Shown piece after piece: positions 16,664 through 23,605 of a stretch of 49,028 bases of DNA. The notes beneath the pieces are model-generated. The model ran no database searches, was not told where the DNA came from, and saw only the letters and a list, made by a program, of their open reading frames with translations. The DNA is taken from contig CAZCAQ010000008.1 of the NCBI GenBank assembly GCA_964496905.1, forward strand, positions 1 through 49,028. The letters run 5' to 3'. Numbering within the stretch: position 1 is the first letter of the stretch; each line of letters starts with the position of its first letter. The stretch comes from CAZCAQ01 sp964496905. Its GTDB lineage: Bacteria; Patescibacteriota; WWE3; UBA101185; UBA10185. The translations under genes were made by a program, and so were the position numbers.

Positions 16664-17352
16664 TGTACGGTCTTATTATTTTAACCTCGCTAATTTTGTG
16701 CCTATTTTTAGTTGAAAAAGATTTAAGCAAGCGTAACCGCGATTTTTTGTGGAAAAGTGCTTTTTGGATGATTATTGGCGGAATAATTGGCGCGCGTTTG
16801 TATCATGTTTTAGATTTTAGCGAACATTATTTTAGTGAACCGTTGGCAATATTTAAAGTGTGGCAAGGAGGACTTGGCATTTTTGGCGCATTGTTAGGAG
16901 CGATAATTGCTTTTTTTGTGGTTGGATCCTTGGAAAAACGAAAAAATGCTAACTTTAGCTTTTTAGCGTGGACCGATGTCTTTGCCTTTTATGCTCCCTT
17001 GGCGCACTCTTTGGGAAGATTTGCAAACTTTTATAATAACGAGCTTCTTCCATATGCGTTTTATGAAAGTGCCGCCTCTTTAATTTTGTTCGGTTTTTTT
17101 GTTTTTATGCGTAAATTCAGCGTAAATAAGCTTTTTAGAGGTTTTTACAGTGGCGCATATTTAATTAGCTACGGCATAATTAGACTTGTTCTAGAACAGG
17201 CTCGTACGGAACGCTGGTCTGTTGAAGGAATTTACGTGGCGCATATTTTTTCAATATTGTTTATAATTGTTGGTACAGGAATAGTTGTATACGGTAAAAG
17301 AAATTATGGAAAAACTTCAAAAGCATATCAAAAACATACTGCTGGGTCTTAG
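16663..17352 (+). CDS. lgt: Prolipoprotein diacylglyceryl transferase (Lgt)
   Basis: Lgt moves a diacylglyceryl group from phosphatidylglycerol onto the lipobox cysteine of prolipoproteins. The ATG at 16663 overlaps the previous stop. The 229-aa product is multi-pass and has the family landmarks GARLYHVLDF, WQGGLGIFGALLGA and HSLGRFANFYNNE (the conserved Arg and Asn), and GAYLISYGIIRLVLEQAR near the C-terminus. It is slightly shorter than typical Lgt (250-290 aa). It shares 47 nt with the VKOR gene. Confidence 0.9.
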   Translation: MYGLIILTSLILCLFLVEKDLSKRNRDFLWKSAFWMIIGGIIGARLYHVLDFSEHYFSEPLAIFKVWQGGLGIFGALLGAIIAFFVVGSLEKRKNANFSFLAWTDVFAFYAPLAHSLGRFANFYNNELLPYAFYESAASLILFGFFVFMRKFSVNKLFRGFYSGAYLISYGIIRLVLEQARTERWSVEGIYVAHIFSILFIIVGTGIVVYGKRNYGKTSKAYQKHTAGS

Positions 17353-17722
17353 TGTTGCTGGAATACTTGTTTCGGCTTATTTAACCTACGCTAAACTTAC
17401 GTCATCTTCGTTAATTTGCTTGGATACGGGATGTGATCAAGTTCAAAACAGTGAATATTCTGAAATTATGGGAATTCCGGTCGCGGTGCTTGGGGCTGGG
17501 TTTTACTTTTTGATGTTTATATTTGTCTACAAGGATTTACATAAATTTGCAAAAATTTGGGCTGTTTTTGGACTTTTGTTTTCGGTGTACCTAACTTATT
17601 TGGAACTTTTTGTAATTTATGCAATTTGCACTTGGTGCGTGATTTCACTTGTGTTAGTAATTTTATTAACTATTTTGGCCTTTATACAAAAAAATGAACC
17701 AACTGCCCAACAACAAACCTAA
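17306..17722 (+). CDS. VKOR-family disulfide-generating membrane protein
   Basis: A 138-aa four-helix vitamin K epoxide reductase homologue. It re-oxidises DsbA-like proteins and passes electrons to quinone. The loop cysteines Cys38 and Cys43 (ICLDTGCDQVQNSEYS) and the CTWC redox pair Cys108/Cys111 near the last helix are all present, as is the GIPVAVLG segment. I start at the ATG at 17306; the TTG at 17285 is unlikely. It overlaps lgt upstream and rpiB downstream. The partner thioredoxin-fold protein is probably the one encoded at 26626. Confidence 0.88.
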   Translation: MEKLQKHIKNILLGLSVAGILVSAYLTYAKLTSSSLICLDTGCDQVQNSEYSEIMGIPVAVLGAGFYFLMFIFVYKDLHKFAKIWAVFGLLFSVYLTYLELFVIYAICTWCVISLVLVILLTILAFIQKNEPTAQQQT

Positions 17723-18167
17723 AATATTTATTGCAACGGATCACGCAGGGTTTGAATTAAAAAACACAATTATTGAAACACTAAAACAAAAAAGTTACGA
17801 GGTAGCTGATTATGGAAATTCTATTTATGATCCTACTGATGACTACACAGATTTTGTTGTTCCAATGGCCATAAACATGCAAAAAGAGGCGGACGCTTCA
17901 AAAGGAATTGTTTTGTGCCGAAACGGTGTAGGAGTTAGTATGACTGTAAATAAATTTAAGGGTTTGCGCGCAGGACTTTGTTTTAGTGTGCGTCATGTTG
18001 TATCCGCAATAAAAGACGATAACATTAATGTTTTGGCGCTGCCCATTGACTATGTTAGTAAAGAAGAAGTTTTAGATATGTTAAATGAATTTTTAACTAT
18101 GGAATTTCCAGCTGAAGAACGCCACGTAAAAAGACTAAGCAAAATTAAAGATTTAGGAATGCAATGA
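17694..18167 (+). CDS. rpiB: Ribose-5-phosphate isomerase B
   Basis: RpiB interconverts ribose-5-phosphate and ribulose-5-phosphate. The 157-aa product has the IATDHAGFELK N-terminus and the active-site loop LCRNGVGVSMTVNK, which carries the catalytic Cys. HVVSAIKDDNINVLALP follows. The loop has Arg-Asn where LCGTGIG is common. It overlaps the VKOR gene by 29 nt and the epimerase gene by 4 nt (ATGA). Confidence 0.9.
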   Translation: MNQLPNNKPKIFIATDHAGFELKNTIIETLKQKSYEVADYGNSIYDPTDDYTDFVVPMAINMQKEADASKGIVLCRNGVGVSMTVNKFKGLRAGLCFSVRHVVSAIKDDNINVLALPIDYVSKEEVLDMLNEFLTMEFPAEERHVKRLSKIKDLGMQ

Positions 18168-18775
18168 TCTATCCAACCGTTTTAGAACCCACACTTGAAG
18201 AAGTACTTAAAAAAGCAAAACAATTTGAAGGCGTTTGCGAAACTTTACATATTGATTTTGGAGATGGAGACCTTGTGCCTCTAAACTCTTTGTTTAGACC
18301 TGAGGACTTAGTAGCTCAACTTAACATGAATTATCAAGTGCATTTAATGGTTAAAAGTCCATTTCTTTGGGTTGAACGTAAAATCGAGCAAATCAGTACT
18401 GTCATATTTCAAGTTGAAGTCGTTGAGAATTATCTAGAAACCGCTGAGTTCTTTAAAAATTTGGGATACAAAGTGGGCTTAAGTATTAATTTAGCAACAC
18501 CTGCTCCAGAATTTTTTGAAAATATTGATTTTGTACAATTTATGACAATTGAACCAGGAGCGCAGGGCAATCCGTTTGTTGAAGCAGCTCTTGATAAAAT
18601 CGAAAAATTTAAACTTATGAATGCGAACATTAAAATTCAAGTGGATGGCGGAATAAATCTTGAAAATATAGACCGTGTTAAAAGCAAAGGAGTTAGTAGC
18701 TTTGTTGTTGGTTCAGCTATACTTAAAGCAGAAGATCCAATTGCGATGTTAACGGAACTAAAAAAACATGTTTGA
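18164..18775 (+). CDS. rpe: Ribulose-phosphate 3-epimerase-like protein
   Basis: Predicted to interconvert ribulose-5-phosphate and xylulose-5-phosphate. The 203-aa TIM barrel has HIDFGDGDLVPL (metal/acid site region), VHLMVKSPFLWV, FMTIEPGAQGNPF (phosphate-binding loop, canonically NPGFGGQ) and IQVDGGI with the catalytic Asp. Several motif positions differ from classical Rpe, so the exact substrate is less certain than the fold. Coupling to rpiB by a 4-nt overlap supports the pathway assignment. Confidence 0.8.
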   Translation: MIYPTVLEPTLEEVLKKAKQFEGVCETLHIDFGDGDLVPLNSLFRPEDLVAQLNMNYQVHLMVKSPFLWVERKIEQISTVIFQVEVVENYLETAEFFKNLGYKVGLSINLATPAPEFFENIDFVQFMTIEPGAQGNPFVEAALDKIEKFKLMNANIKIQVDGGINLENIDRVKSKGVSSFVVGSAILKAEDPIAMLTELKKHV

Positions 18776-19361
18776 TATAAAACCAAGAAAAGAAATTATA
18801 AAACAAGTCGCATTTTTAGGTGGTGCCGCATGGGAACCTACTGAACCCGCTTACATTGCCGCTTACGAAACAGCAAAGCTTTTGACTGAAAGTGGCTTTG
18901 AAATATTTAACGGAGGTGGTCCCGGAGTTATGCGGGCAGCTACCGAAGGTGCACAGGCTGCTGGCGGTGATGTTATTGCAATTACCTATCACCCAAATAA
19001 ACCTAAAAGACACTACGAAGGCGTGGATTTACTTAACAAATTTAATCACGAAATCATAACTCTTGATTATTTTGACCGCACAAAGGTTATGCTTGAAACA
19101 ACTGATGCTCATGTGGTTTTTAACGGAAGCATTGGAACACTGAGCGAGCTTGGAATGACTTGGATCAGTTCTTGGATTCATTTTCCCGATAACAAGCCCA
19201 TTGTGCTGTTTGGCGAGTTTTGGCACGAATATATTAATGTGATCAAAAAGCACATGCTTTTGGAAAAAGATGAAGAAAGTATGATGAAAATTTGCACAAC
19301 CCCTAATGAGGTTTTGGAGTATTTAGCTAGCTGTAACAAAAAAATAGCCTCTCTAGCTTAA
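18768..19361 (+). CDS. LOG-family Rossmann nucleotide-binding protein
   Basis: A 197-aa protein of the LOG/TIGR00730-like superfamily (nucleotide 5'-monophosphate phosphoribohydrolases and relatives). It shows IFNGGGPGVMRAATEGAQ, matching the GGGxGxM loop. The second motif, canonically PGGxGTxxE, reads NGSIGTLSE. The catalytic Glu and GT are kept, while the Pro and second Gly are changed. A nucleotide-processing role is likely but unproven. It overlaps rpe by 8 nt and ends the 16115-19361 run. Confidence 0.8.
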   Translation: MFDIKPRKEIIKQVAFLGGAAWEPTEPAYIAAYETAKLLTESGFEIFNGGGPGVMRAATEGAQAAGGDVIAITYHPNKPKRHYEGVDLLNKFNHEIITLDYFDRTKVMLETTDAHVVFNGSIGTLSELGMTWISSWIHFPDNKPIVLFGEFWHEYINVIKKHMLLEKDEESMMKICTTPNEVLEYLASCNKKIASLA

Positions 19362-19373
19362 CTCTTTTACTAT

Positions 19374-19402
19374 TTGCAGTTTTACAAAATTTCCCCTATA
19401 GT
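19374..19402 (+). promoter_or_regulatory. Promoter of the amber-interrupted small gene
   Basis: TTGCAG (19374-19379), 17 bp, TATAGT (19397-19402). The 5' UTR is about 28 nt and contains AAGGAG, unlike the leaderless units around it. Confidence 0.6.
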
Positions 19403-19436
19403 CTGATACATCAAGACGGCATAAGGAGATAAAGCT

Positions 19437-19778
19437 ATGAGTTTGGAAGTTGCGGCGCACGAATTGAGGCGCGAGGGCAAAAATGCAAAGTTGCGAGTCA
19501 CGTTTACCAACAAGCTATATGTACTAATGGATTACCGGGAACGACCAGGAGGTATATACTACTGCGAGTTCACAGTATTCCGCACGGGCTGGGGACTTTA
19601 TACGTATGGTCTCACTTAGGGGAACAATCAACGTGCTGAAGGAAAGGTATCAGGACCCTTCAATAACTTTACCGTAGAAGAAGCTATTGAATACCGCGAG
19701 GCAACGTGTGCTTACCTGCAAGGAAAGACGGGAGTGCTCAAAAACTTTCTGGAGTTTTTGGAAGCAATGGACTTTTGA
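19437..19778 (+). pseudogene. Small orphan gene interrupted by one in-frame TAG
   Basis: The frame opens at an ATG with a strong SD (AAGGAG about 9 nt upstream). It codes for 60 residues (MSLEVAAHELRREGKN... GWGLYTYGLT), meets TAG at 19617-19619 and continues in the same frame for 52 codons to TGA at 19776-19778. The downstream part looks like genuine protein (EGKVSGPFNNFTVEEAIEYREATCAYLQ...). A terminator-like structure follows 16 nt after the TGA, fitting a gene end there and not at the TAG. Options are a recent nonsense mutation, a sequencing error, or programmed readthrough. TAG is a normal stop elsewhere (mnmA, the HEPN gene, the Fic-like gene). I recognise no family. Confidence 0.6.
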
Positions 19779-19793
19779 TTTTTTCGTTCTATA

Positions 19794-19844
19794 GCGCTGA
19801 GGCGAAAACCTCAAGCATCCAACAGGATGTGCGCACTTTTTTTT
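19794..19844 (+). terminator. Three-way-junction terminator with repeated hairpin motif
   Basis: GCGC (19794-19797) pairs with GCGC (19831-19834), enclosing hairpin GAGG/CCTC (19799-19812) and hairpin GCATCC/GGATGT (19815-19830). Eight T follow (19837-19844). The core is a near copy of the element at 21933. Confidence 0.65.
19799..19819 (+). repeat. 21-nt hairpin motif, copy 1
   Basis: Identical to 21933-21953 at 19 of 21 positions; the two changes fall in the hairpin loop. Consensus GAGGC-NN-AAACCTCAAGCATC. Both copies follow a small SD-led gene. Confidence 0.7.
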
Positions 19845-19847
19845 GGC

Positions 19848-20924
19848 CTAAACAGGCTTAATAGCCACACCTTTACCACGTATAGTCAAAAGCAAGTCCT
19901 CGTGACCTAGCGATCGCAATTTCATACGAATATTGGCTTGAGTTCTAGACAATGCATACAAAGAAAATTTGTCACTATCCTCTCCCCACATGCTTGCCGC
20001 GATTTCATCAAAAGTAGCAGCGTAAGGAGCGCTTTTTAATACAGGCTCCATAAACTTTGATTCCATTTCGGTTAAATAAACTTTTTTGTCATCAATGTGT
20101 AAAAGACGATCGTGAATTTTGAGCTGTTTTTCGTGTTGTTTTGTGGCAGCTGCTCCAATTTCGGCTAAGTGCTTTTCGTCATGCATAGTATTAACGGGTT
20201 TTGACCTTAACGCGCCAACTGTTCCCGTAAAACTTTTAAGTTCGTGATTAAGTTTAAGTCGTTTAAGTAGCAAAACTGTTAAAAAGTCGCATATGGCCTC
20301 ACGTTCGTTCCACCTCGCTATGTCTTTGTACATTGTCGTATCAGAGTTTTTTCCTTCCAAAATTATAGTTTGTGAAACCAAGCCTTCTAACATTTGAGCA
20401 ATTCCATTTTGCATGTCGTATCTCCATGTTACTAATATTTCCGCGGTTTTTGGGTTTTCAAAAAACGACACACGAGTTCCAAAATTAACTGGGATTACTT
20501 TAAAAGTATAGTTTTTAATGTTGGGATGAATTTGAGCAAGAAATACAACTATTTCCTTAGAATGGGTTTTAAGTAGAGTTTCGAGCTTTTTTTGCTGTTT
20601 TACTGCATTTTTGCCTACTAAAACTGGTCCAAAGCTATCCCACTTTTTTAAATGCTCATAGTCTTGAGTTGTAAAACGCAATGGAAAGTTTTTTAAATGC
20701 TCAAAATGAAGTAACGTTTTGTTTATTATAGGGCTGGACAAGACAGAATCTATTTTAGGAAATACTACTTCAGCGCCACTCTTAGTTTTAGCTTTAGGAT
20801 TAACAACAAACCCTCTTTGCTGATAAAAGCCTTCTTTTAGGCGCTTGAGTACGTACAGGTAATACATTTCCTGATATATGGGGTTATTCTCTATTACAAA
20901 CTTTGGAATTGAACCAGCTTTCAT
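19848..20924 (-). CDS. Protein with C-terminal OmpR/PhoB-like winged helix
   Basis: A 358-aa protein. The last ~75 residues (YLTEMESKFMEPVLKSAPYAATFDEIAASMWGE... QANIRMKLRSLG... LLTIRGKGVAIKP) match an OmpR/PhoB-type DNA-binding winged helix, including the terminal RGKGV wing. The N-terminal ~270 residues form no receiver domain and match nothing I recognise. They are helical, basic in part (VKQQKKLETLLKTHSKE) and contain an ARWNEREAICDFL segment. A DNA-binding regulator with an unusual sensor part is the best guess. TTGACA-16-TAAAAT with extended TG lies immediately upstream. Confidence 0.65.
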   Translation of the reverse strand: MKAGSIPKFVIENNPIYQEMYYLYVLKRLKEGFYQQRGFVVNPKAKTKSGAEVVFPKIDSVLSSPIINKTLLHFEHLKNFPLRFTTQDYEHLKKWDSFGPVLVGKNAVKQQKKLETLLKTHSKEIVVFLAQIHPNIKNYTFKVIPVNFGTRVSFFENPKTAEILVTWRYDMQNGIAQMLEGLVSQTIILEGKNSDTTMYKDIARWNEREAICDFLTVLLLKRLKLNHELKSFTGTVGALRSKPVNTMHDEKHLAEIGAAATKQHEKQLKIHDRLLHIDDKKVYLTEMESKFMEPVLKSAPYAATFDEIAASMWGEDSDKFSLYALSRTQANIRMKLRSLGHEDLLLTIRGKGVAIKPV

Positions 20925-20930
20925 GCGTGC

Positions 20931-20958
20931 ATTTTACCATCACTATAGGATGTGTCAA
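20931..20958 (-). promoter_or_regulatory. Promoter of the winged-helix gene
   Basis: Minus strand TTGACA (20953-20958), 16 bp, TAAAAT (20931-20936) preceded by TGG (extended -10). It ends 6 nt before the ATG. Confidence 0.65.
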
Positions 20959-21039
20959 GAAGCGCTCAAAATACACTCATCAAGATATATTTTGATAAAA
21001 GACCTATTAAGTAGATATCACAAGTTACGGAGGTATTAA

Positions 21040-21312
21040 GTGGACATAAAACAAATTCTGCCGGAGATTGGTGGCATTTTAATTGCTGTAGGAATGGTCT
21101 GGAATGGGCTAATGCTTGCAAAAGTAGCCCGCTTTACAAACAAGAAGTTTGCTCTTTTGACGCTTTTAACCATTACAGGCATGATCTGCGTCTACCTAGG
21201 TAAAAGTCCGGGAGACCAGCAAATGCTCCAAGAGTTTGCAGGAGCCATGTTAGTATCGTGGCTCTTCATTGCTATGTATGCTCTGATTATGCTACCGCTC
21301 ACAAAACGCTAG
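21040..21312 (+). CDS. Small three-helix membrane protein A, 90 aa
   Basis: Begins at GTG with a strong SD (GGAGGT about 8 nt upstream). Three hydrophobic segments are evident: GGILIAVGMVWNGLMLAKV, ALLTLLTITGMICVYLG and MLVSWLFIAMYALIMLPL. There are no recognisable catalytic motifs and I recognise no family. It is followed 18 nt later by a second three-helix protein, so the two probably work together. Confidence 0.65.
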   Translation: MDIKQILPEIGGILIAVGMVWNGLMLAKVARFTNKKFALLTLLTITGMICVYLGKSPGDQQMLQEFAGAMLVSWLFIAMYALIMLPLTKR

Positions 21313-21330
21313 CATTAAGGAGAAAGACAA

Positions 21331-21612
21331 ATGTACGAACTAGTGGTTGTTATTCAGTACATATCCATGGCGCTTTTTGTCATTGGGTTCGTCACTTCCC
21401 TAGTGCTTTTACGCACAGGAGATGAGGAAAAGGCGATGGCAGTTTTCTTTTCTGCTATGGCGGCTGTTGTTGTACACATAGGATGTACGTATATTCTAAT
21501 GTCGCCGGCTGCACGTAGTATCTTTGAACCCGTGATTGTGTTCTATGTAGCAATAACGGCCGTCTCGGTCGTACTGTTCATTAGAGCCTACTACTTTTTT
21601 AAAAAGAAGTAG
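21331..21612 (+). CDS. Small three-helix membrane protein B, 93 aa
   Basis: ATG with AAGGAG upstream. Helices at VVIQYISMALFVIGFVTSLVLL, AVFFSAMAAVVVHIGCTYILM and IVFYVAITAVSVVLFIRAYYFF, ending in a basic KKK tail that should stay cytoplasmic. No family recognised. It resembles protein A in size and helix count but not obviously in sequence. A terminator follows. Confidence 0.65.
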   Translation: MYELVVVIQYISMALFVIGFVTSLVLLRTGDEEKAMAVFFSAMAAVVVHIGCTYILMSPAARSIFEPVIVFYVAITAVSVVLFIRAYYFFKKK

Positions 21613-21631
21613 ATATCTGCCAGTTTAAGTG

Positions 21632-21672
21632 CAGGCATCATTCTCCAAAAGTGATGCCTGTATGCTTTTTTT
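21632..21672 (+). terminator. Rho-independent terminator after the membrane gene pair
   Basis: Perfect 9-bp stem CAGGCATCA (21632-21640) / TGATGCCTG (21652-21660) followed by TATGC and seven T. Confidence 0.85.
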
Positions 21673-21703
21673 AGAGGTAGCTTAGCTTTAAGGAGATAAT
21701 AAA

Positions 21704-21904
21704 GTGGAGTTGAAGGAACTAAAAGATGCTAAATGGGAACCATGCGTCAAACAGTGTTACTGTTCACCACAAGGACCCTTGGTATGTGTGTGTAAAAAAG
21801 GTCATGAAGGACATTGTATATGCCCGCAGGGACACTATTTTACAATAAGCGCCGGCCAGTGGTGTATTGAGCCAGACAATGAACGTATTATTAAAGTGCT
21901 TTAA
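21704..21904 (+). CDS. Cysteine-rich 66-aa protein
   Basis: Starts at GTG with AAGGAG upstream. The product is soluble and has eight Cys and several His in a tight pattern: CVKQCYCSPQG, VCVCKKGHEGHCICPQGHYF and one late Cys (QWCIEP). The spacing C-x3-C-x-C, C-x-C-x2-GHxGH-C-x-C suggests a zinc- or other metal-binding knuckle. A disulfide-rich peptide is less likely since there is no signal peptide. I recognise no named family. It lies beyond a terminator from the membrane pair, so it needs its own promoter or readthrough. The repeated hairpin motif and a terminator follow. Confidence 0.65.
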   Translation: MELKELKDAKWEPCVKQCYCSPQGPLVCVCKKGHEGHCICPQGHYFTISAGQWCIEPDNERIIKVL

Positions 21905-21932
21905 CAAGTACAAATTGAAATACTATGCACTA

Positions 21933-21953
21933 GAGGCACAAACCTCAAGCATC
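21933..21953 (+). repeat. 21-nt hairpin motif, copy 2
   Basis: Near copy of 19799-19819. GAGG/CCTC form the stem around a 6-nt loop. Flanking ATGC (21925-21928) can pair with GCAT (21965-21968), replacing the GCGC/GCGC pair of copy 1. Confidence 0.65.
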
Positions 21954-21969
21954 GGGCAACTGGAGCATG

Positions 21970-22009
21970 GCGGGTGAAATGAAATTAATTTTTCTACACC
22001 CGCTTTTTT
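21970..22009 (+). terminator. Rho-independent terminator
   Basis: GCGGGTG (21970-21976) pairs with CACCCGC (21997-22003) over an AT-rich loop, followed by six T. Confidence 0.8.
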
Positions 22010-22043
22010 ACAAAAATCGATTTTAATTACCGCTAAACTGCGC

Positions 22044-22049
22044 TATAAT
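22044..22049 (+). promoter_or_regulatory. -10 box of the transketolase operon
   Basis: Perfect TATAAT ending 7 nt before the ATG at 22057. A weak -35 (TTTTAA, 22021-22026) is at 17 bp spacing. Confidence 0.55.
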
Positions 22050-22056
22050 TCACTCG

Positions 22057-22950
22057 ATGCCCCGCAAAAAAGAAACGCCTTCTAGCAAGGTGAACAAAGC
22101 AGATAAAATTACACTTTCTGATCTTGATACCATTTCCAAAACGCTTCGAAAATCCGTAATTGAAATGCTAGTTGAGGCAAAATCGGGACACTCTGCTGGC
22201 CCGCTTGGACTTGCCGATGTTTTTGCAGTTTTGTATTCTCACACACTTAACATAAATCCAGAAAAACCTAACGATCCAAATCGCGACCGCTTTGTTTTGT
22301 CTGCAGGACATCTATGCCCTATTTTATACGCTGCGCTTGCCGAAAAAGGCTTTTTTGAAAAAAAACAATTAAAAACTTTGCGCAAACTTAATTCAATTCT
22401 TCAAGGACACACTCATGTTGGAACAACTCCAGGTGTAGAAAATACATCGGGTCCATTAGGTCAAGGACTTTCACAGGCAATTGGAATGGCGTTAGCTGCA
22501 AAGCTTGATCAAAAAGCATACCGAGTTATTTGTTTGGGAAGTGATGGCGAATTAAACGAAGGCCAAATTTGGGAAGCTAGTATGTTTGCAACAAAAAATC
22601 GCCTCAACAATTTAACGTGGATTATTGATCGCAATAATATTCAAATAGATGGGTACACCGAAGACATTATGCCCCTTGAACCCTTACGTGACAAACTAGA
22701 AAGTTTTGGTTGGTACGTTATTGAAATTGACGGCCATAACTTTGAAGAAATAATTGGCGCGCTTAATATGGCAAAAGCGATTTTTGAGCGCCCAACTGCT
22801 ATAATTACACATACCATTCCGGGTTACGGAGTGGATTTTATGGAGTATAAATTTGAATGGCACGGTAAGACTCCTAGCAAAGAACAAGCACAGGCAGCAC
22901 TTATACAGCTTAGGTCTCTTAACGGCAGAATAGTAAGTGATTATGACTAA
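22057..22950 (+). CDS. Transketolase, N-terminal (ThDP pyrophosphate-binding) subunit
   Basis: A 297-aa subunit of a split transketolase, which moves two-carbon ketol units between sugar phosphates. It has SGHSAGPLGLADVFAVLY, SAGHLCPILYAAL, GHTHVGTTPGVENTSGPLGQG and the ThDP/Mg motif GSDGELNEGQIWEA ending in DRNN. The canonical GDG is GSDG here. A basic N-terminal extension (MPRKKETPSSKVNK) precedes the domain. The C-terminal subunit is at 23606, with a small anchored protein between them. Confidence 0.93.
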   Translation: MPRKKETPSSKVNKADKITLSDLDTISKTLRKSVIEMLVEAKSGHSAGPLGLADVFAVLYSHTLNINPEKPNDPNRDRFVLSAGHLCPILYAALAEKGFFEKKQLKTLRKLNSILQGHTHVGTTPGVENTSGPLGQGLSQAIGMALAAKLDQKAYRVICLGSDGELNEGQIWEASMFATKNRLNNLTWIIDRNNIQIDGYTEDIMPLEPLRDKLESFGWYVIEIDGHNFEEIIGALNMAKAIFERPTAIITHTIPGYGVDFMEYKFEWHGKTPSKEQAQAALIQLRSLNGRIVSDYD

Positions 22951-23545
22951 CAAAAGTACAGCAAGCACAAATTTATTACCTATTTTTATTATTGTTGCAT
23001 TAATTATTGCAGCAGGCTTTTTGCTAACAAAGGACGACTTTAAGGCCCCATGGCAAAAAAGTGACAAAATTAAGGCCGAGCACCTCACAAACTTCCCCAG
23101 AGAGGTTCCGACTCTTGAACAATTAGAAAAAGAGCGGTTGGTATTAAAATCACAGCAAGAACTCGACAGCTTTTTAATGAAAGTGGACCCAACAGGCTCA
23201 ACAAAAGTTTCTGACAAAATTAATTTTGAAAAAGAGTGGGTTTTGGTTGCAACGTCACCTACACTCTTAACAGATGGCCACAAACTTAAAATTCAAAAAA
23301 TTTACGACGACACAGAAAAGCTAGAAATTAGAGCTGTTGTAATTTATGAAAAGCCGGGAGATACATGTGATGTTCAACAAGTTTCAAATGTAGTCGTTGA
23401 TATGGTTAAAATAAAACAAACTGAAATGAAAATAGATTTTGATAAGGAAGAAAAAGAAGTTGAATGTGGAGATAAAGAACCAGAAGCTGACGAAGAATCA
23501 ACGCCAAGTGAAACAGATACTGAACAAGCGCCAGAAAATCAGTAA
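22943..23545 (+). CDS. Membrane-anchored PrcB-like domain protein
   Basis: A 200-aa protein from the ATG at 22943, overlapping the transketolase stop by 8 nt. One N-terminal helix (LLPIFIIVALIIAAGFLL) anchors an outer domain. LKSQQELDSFL, FEKEWVLVATSPTLLTDGHKLKIQKIYDD and YEKPGDTCDVQQVSNVVVDMVKI resemble the PrcB C-terminal (protease-complex-associated) domain. A very acidic tail (EADEESTPSETDTEQ) follows. Its position inside a metabolic pair is odd; it may simply be carried along. Confidence 0.6.
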   Translation: MTNKSTASTNLLPIFIIVALIIAAGFLLTKDDFKAPWQKSDKIKAEHLTNFPREVPTLEQLEKERLVLKSQQELDSFLMKVDPTGSTKVSDKINFEKEWVLVATSPTLLTDGHKLKIQKIYDDTEKLEIRAVVIYEKPGDTCDVQQVSNVVVDMVKIKQTEMKIDFDKEEKEVECGDKEPEADEESTPSETDTEQAPENQ

Positions 23546-23605
23546 CAGAAAAAGATGCAACATGTATATTCTTTGCTTACGCAGGCTAATGATTGAAATG
23601 TAAAA

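Noticed and set aside
19437..19778. Genome-wide amber (TAG) recoding
   Set aside because: TAG ends mnmA, the HEPN gene and the Fic-like gene at sensible lengths, so TAG is a stop here.
19794..22009. Integron cassette array with attC sites
   Set aside because: The repeated hairpins lack the attC core (GTTRRRY) organisation and no integron integrase is present; the Xer protein at 33279 is distant and of ordinary type.
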